DNA of 64,000 nt, from positions 1,674,001-1,738,000 of the forward strand of contig NZ_CM001403.1 in the NCBI RefSeq assembly GCF_000166195.2. The letters run 5' to 3'. The DNA is from Mucilaginibacter paludis DSM 18603. GTDB lineage: Bacteria > Bacteroidota > Bacteroidia > Sphingobacteriales > Sphingobacteriaceae. Below the pieces are notes generated by a model that saw nothing but the letters and a program-made list of their open reading frames with translations, searched no databases and was not told the DNA's origin. The position numbers were made by a program, and so were the translations under genes. Of the stretch, positions 61,601-64,000 are shown one piece after another; the first letter of the stretch is position 1; each line of letters starts with the position of its first letter.

Positions 61601-61951
61601 GTGAATAAGGAGCAAAAATACCGGACGATCCTTTTTTATAAAAACTACTTCCAGGAGTTCTTTGTAAAGCAACGGGAAAAGGTGCAGGATAAGATAATCT
61701 GGACTTTAAACCTAATAGAAGCCCAGCAAAAAATACCTGAAACCTATCTTAAACACCTGGAAAATACAGAAGGCCTGTATGAAATCAGGGTGCAGCAGGG
61801 CAGCGATATATTTCGTATATTTTGCTTTTTTGACCAGGGCCAGTTAGTGGTTTTAGCAAACGGGTTTCAAAAGAAAGCCCAAAAAACACCGAAGCAGGAA
61901 ATTGAAAGAGCGCTTAAAATAAAAGAGGAATATGGAAACGAAGAAAAGTAA
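61601..61951 (+). CDS. higB: HigB-type toxin (RelE/ParE superfamily, phage Gp49-like)
   Basis: 116 residues from the GTG at 61601. Matches the Gp49-like/HigB family: FYKNYFQEFFVKQREKVQDK, YLKHLENTEGLYEIRVQQGS, IFRIFCFFDQGQLVVLANGF and KKAQKTPKQEIERALKIKEE. The Arg/Tyr-rich core (LYEIRV, FRIFCF) is the RNase-like part of these ribosome-dependent mRNA interferases. The toxin gene comes first and overlaps the antitoxin gene by 20 bases, the usual order for higBA. Confidence 0.9.
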   Translation: MNKEQKYRTILFYKNYFQEFFVKQREKVQDKIIWTLNLIEAQQKIPETYLKHLENTEGLYEIRVQQGSDIFRIFCFFDQGQLVVLANGFQKKAQKTPKQEIERALKIKEEYGNEEK

Positions 61952-62237
61952 CGTGATAACGTTGGAAGAATTTAAGGATAAAAACTATGGGAAGCCCGGC
62001 ACAGCAAGACGAGACAAGCTTGATGCAGGTTACGAAAACTTCAAGATCGGCGCTATGATACACGAGGCCCGGCTTGAAAAAGGATTAACCCAGGAGGAAC
62101 TGGCAGAAAAAGTTGGTACTACCAAGTCTTATATCTCTAAGATAGAAAATAATATAAAGGAGGTACGTTTTTCAACCCTAAAAAAAATCGTTGAAACCGG
62201 GTTAGGCGGACATTTAGAACTTTCCATTAAATTATAA
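61932..62237 (+). CDS. higA: HigA-type antitoxin (XRE helix-turn-helix)
   Basis: 101 residues. The helix-turn-helix (about residues 32-86) shows IHEARLEKGLTQEELAEKVGTTKSYISKIENN. HigA proteins bind and neutralise HigB and repress their own operon. It overlaps the toxin gene, so stoichiometric translation is expected. A terminator-like hairpin follows at once. Confidence 0.92.
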   Translation: METKKSNVITLEEFKDKNYGKPGTARRDKLDAGYENFKIGAMIHEARLEKGLTQEELAEKVGTTKSYISKIENNIKEVRFSTLKKIVETGLGGHLELSIKL

Positions 62238-62243
62238 TTTAGT

Positions 62244-62294
62244 ACCTGGGGCTGCGCAAACATATTTGCTTAGCCTGAGGTAAAAGTTTTTTTA
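62244..62294 (+). terminator. Terminator candidate downstream of higA
   Basis: ACCTGGGGCTGCGCAAA (62244-62260) pairs with TTTGCTTAGCCTGAGGT (62265-62281) at 13 of 17 positions, with two small internal loops, followed by AAAAG and a run of seven T. Confidence 0.55.
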
Positions 62295-62497
62295 CAACCA
62301 ACTTTTGCCCATTGTTATAGCTGCCACCTGTACATCTCTGTTAGCTCACCATTAACTGGATCTGGTTTCTGATACCACATCTATATTCCCCAGCACGCCG
62401 GCTATTTAAAATATCAACATATCAACCCATTCCGTTAAGCTAAGCGCCGGGAACTTGAACCAAGTTTCGATGTTCTTGATTGCGTATTAATATACTA

Positions 62498-62625
62498 CAT
62501 TGATAATGAGCGTTTTATCCCAATTCCTTCTTGATAGGGTGCGGATTTTAGCTTCCGGCTGCAAGGTGTGTTTCCTCGCGCCACCAACTCTGCAACCCGG
62601 CGTTAAACTGCTTAGCTAAACCACA
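62498..62625 (+). repeat. Dispersed repeat family A, diverged partial copy
   Basis: TTGATAATGAGCGTTTTA, then GCTGCAAGGTGTGTTTCCTC and CACCAACTCTGCAACCCGGC, collinear with 32755-32870 but more diverged. Confidence 0.55.
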
Positions 62626-62778
62626 TTTTATCGGTATTTAAAATAAGGGCAAACTGCTCTATAAAAATATAACCTTCGTCATATTTTATTGCCCGGAAAT
62701 TAAATTTGGTAATTTGCCTGTTCTGCTTAAATTTACTTTCTCTCTAATTATAAACCAATTATTACTAACAATACGTGT

Positions 62779-64000
62779 ATGGATTTTTTAAACAATTACT
62801 TAATTTATTTAATTCCGGTATTCGGCGTGGTGGGCATAGCCGTGATGCTGATCAAATCTGCGTGGGTCACCAAACAAGACCCCGGCGATGGCGCCATGAC
62901 CGAACTTTCGGGTTATATTGCTGATGGCGCCATGGCCTTTTTGCGTGCGGAGTGGAAAGTGCTCAGCTATTTTGTTGTTATTGCTGTAATATTGCTGGCC
63001 TACTCGGGCACCACGGTGCAAACGTCAAGCTGGACTATTGCCATATCATTTATTGTAGGTGCTTTTTTATCCGCCTTCGCGGGATACCTGGGCATGCGGA
63101 TAGCCACCAAGGCCAACGTGCGTACCACCCAGGCCGCCAAAACAAGTTTGGCTAAGGCCTTACAGGTATCATTTACAGGCGGCACTGTAATGGGCTTAGG
63201 CGTAGCGGGGATAGCTATTTTAGGCTTAGGCTCTTTATTTATTATTTTATATCAAGTATATGTTGTTAATGTACATGGCAGCGTAAACGGCGTAGAAATG
63301 CAAAAGGCGCTGGATATACTGGCCGGATTTTCTTTAGGAGCCGAATCTATCGCGCTATTTGCCCGGGTAGGCGGCGGTATCTATACCAAAGCGGCCGATG
63401 TGGGTGCCGATCTGGTGGGCAAAGTAGAGGCAGGCATCCCTGAAGATGATGTACGCAACCCGGCTACCATTGCCGATAATGTTGGCGATAACGTGGGCGA
63501 CGTAGCCGGTATGGGTGCCGACCTGTTCGGCTCGTACGTGGCTACCATTTTGGCTACCATGGTACTGGGGCGCGAAATTGTATCGCACGATAACTTTGGC
63601 GGCATAGCCCCTATCCTGCTGCCTATGCTGATAGCGGGCCTGGGTTTAATATTTTCTATCGTGGGCGCCTCCTTCGTCAAAATAAAAAACGAAACCGATA
63701 GCGTACAAAAAGCCCTCAATATGGGCAACTGGATCTCTATCCTGTTAACCGCCATCGCGGCGTTTTTTGCCGTGCGCTGGCTGATGCCCGAAAACATGAA
63801 CATCCGCGGTGTTGATTTTACCAAGAGCGATGTTTACCTGGCCATTGTGGTAGGCCTGGTTGTGGGCACCTTAATGTCCATCATCACCGAGTACTATACA
63901 GCTATGGGTAAAAGGCCTGTTCTGGGTATTGTAAGGCAATCATCAACCGGGCATGCCACTAATATTATAGCGGGTCTGGCCGTGGGGATGGAATCAACCG
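62779..64000 (+). CDS. hppA: Membrane-bound proton/sodium-translocating pyrophosphatase, 5' part (runs off the window)
   Basis: 407 complete codons from ATG 62779 (MDFLNNYLIYLIPVFGVVG) with no stop before the window end; the full protein should be near 700-750 residues. Landmarks: the substrate-site motif DVGADLVGKVE, the following DDVRNPATIADNVGDNVGD and VAGMGADLFGSYVATI, then ITEYYT. At least six membrane helices are visible. It pumps H+ or Na+ across the inner membrane by hydrolysing pyrophosphate. The residues that separate K+-dependent from K+-independent forms lie beyond the window, so that cannot be judged. Confidence 0.95.
   Translation, partial: MDFLNNYLIYLIPVFGVVGIAVMLIKSAWVTKQDPGDGAMTELSGYIADGAMAFLRAEWKVLSYFVVIAVILLAYSGTTVQTSSWTIAISFIVGAFLSAFAGYLGMRIATKANVRTTQAAKTSLAKALQVSFTGGTVMGLGVAGIAILGLGSLFIILYQVYVVNVHGSVNGVEMQKALDILAGFSLGAESIALFARVGGGIYTKAADVGADLVGKVEAGIPEDDVRNPATIADNVGDNVGDVAGMGADLFGSYVATILATMVLGREIVSHDNFGGIAPILLPMLIAGLGLIFSIVGASFVKIKNETDSVQKALNMGNWISILLTAIAAFFAVRWLMPENMNIRGVDFTKSDVYLAIVVGLVVGTLMSIITEYYTAMGKRPVLGIVRQSSTGHATNIIAGLAVGMEST

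Larger units (their letters stand above)
62238..62778. other. Intergenic region with terminator and family A repeat
   Basis: 541 bases. Hairpin at 62244-62288, family A partial copy at 62498-62625, and the upstream region of the pyrophosphatase gene. Nothing else recognised. Confidence 0.5.

Noticed and set aside
62779..64000. Reverse-strand frames opposite the pyrophosphatase
   Set aside because: The forward frame encodes unmistakable membrane pyrophosphatase motifs to the window end; the reverse frames are shadows.

Overview
The window comes from a Bacteroidota chromosome, most likely a Sphingobacteriaceae member close to Mucilaginibacter or Pedobacter. This rests on gene content: a SusC/SusD pair, a PorP/SprF protein beside a type B type IX secretion (T9SS) substrate, a GH92 mannosidase, an HU-CCDC81/SPOR protein, DUF3570, DUF4266 and DUF5977. 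Candidate promoters follow the Bacteroidota -7 form TAnnTTTG and most genes lack a clear Shine-Dalgarno. No rRNA, tRNA, CRISPR array or phage was seen.

Layout. 1-4.6 kb: CheB-like methylesterase, short-chain dehydrogenase, AraC regulator, a small unknown gene and an AlkB-type repair dioxygenase. 4.7-16.8 kb: an 11.2-kb gene for a secreted protein of about 3,731 residues, coupled to a PorP/SprF partner. 16.8-21.4 kb: an AT-rich stretch with an outer-membrane barrel protein and a DUF5977 protein. 21.8-28.9 kb: a SusC (frameshifted)/SusD pair, a secreted tyrosine-phosphatase-like protein and an XRE-cupin regulator. 29.2-35.9 kb: Rieske protein, thioredoxin-like protein, ApbE flavin transferase, DUF4266 lipoprotein and DUF3570 protein, then a convergent cytochrome b561 and an OmpR-type two-component system. 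36.1-37.3 kb: an ISAs1-type insertion sequence with exact ends and a frameshifted transposase. 37.4-43.6 kb: phosphoglucomutase, GH92 mannosidase, pyrR and pyrB. 44.4-53.9 kb: a reverse-strand operon of TPR protein, outer-membrane barrel, HU/SPOR protein, ExbB, ExbD, TonB-like protein and FolC. 54.9-56.4 kb: an IS4-type element with exact ends. 56.4-61.2 kb: DacB/PBP4, an APC permease and a soluble hybrid histidine kinase. 61.6-64 kb: a HigBA toxin-antitoxin pair and the 5' part of a membrane pyrophosphatase, cut by the window end.

Standing out: the giant protein holds 30 NHL repeats arranged exactly as five sets of six, so probably five six-bladed propellers in series, followed by nine MBG-type domains and a T9SS sorting tail. 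The Rieske/thioredoxin/ApbE/DUF4266/DUF3570 cluster looks like an uncharacterised cell-envelope redox module and is the best candidate here for an undescribed system. The intergenic DNA is a mosaic of several dispersed repeat families, and both insertion sequences have landed in the central palindrome of the same family, each with a 10-bp target duplication.
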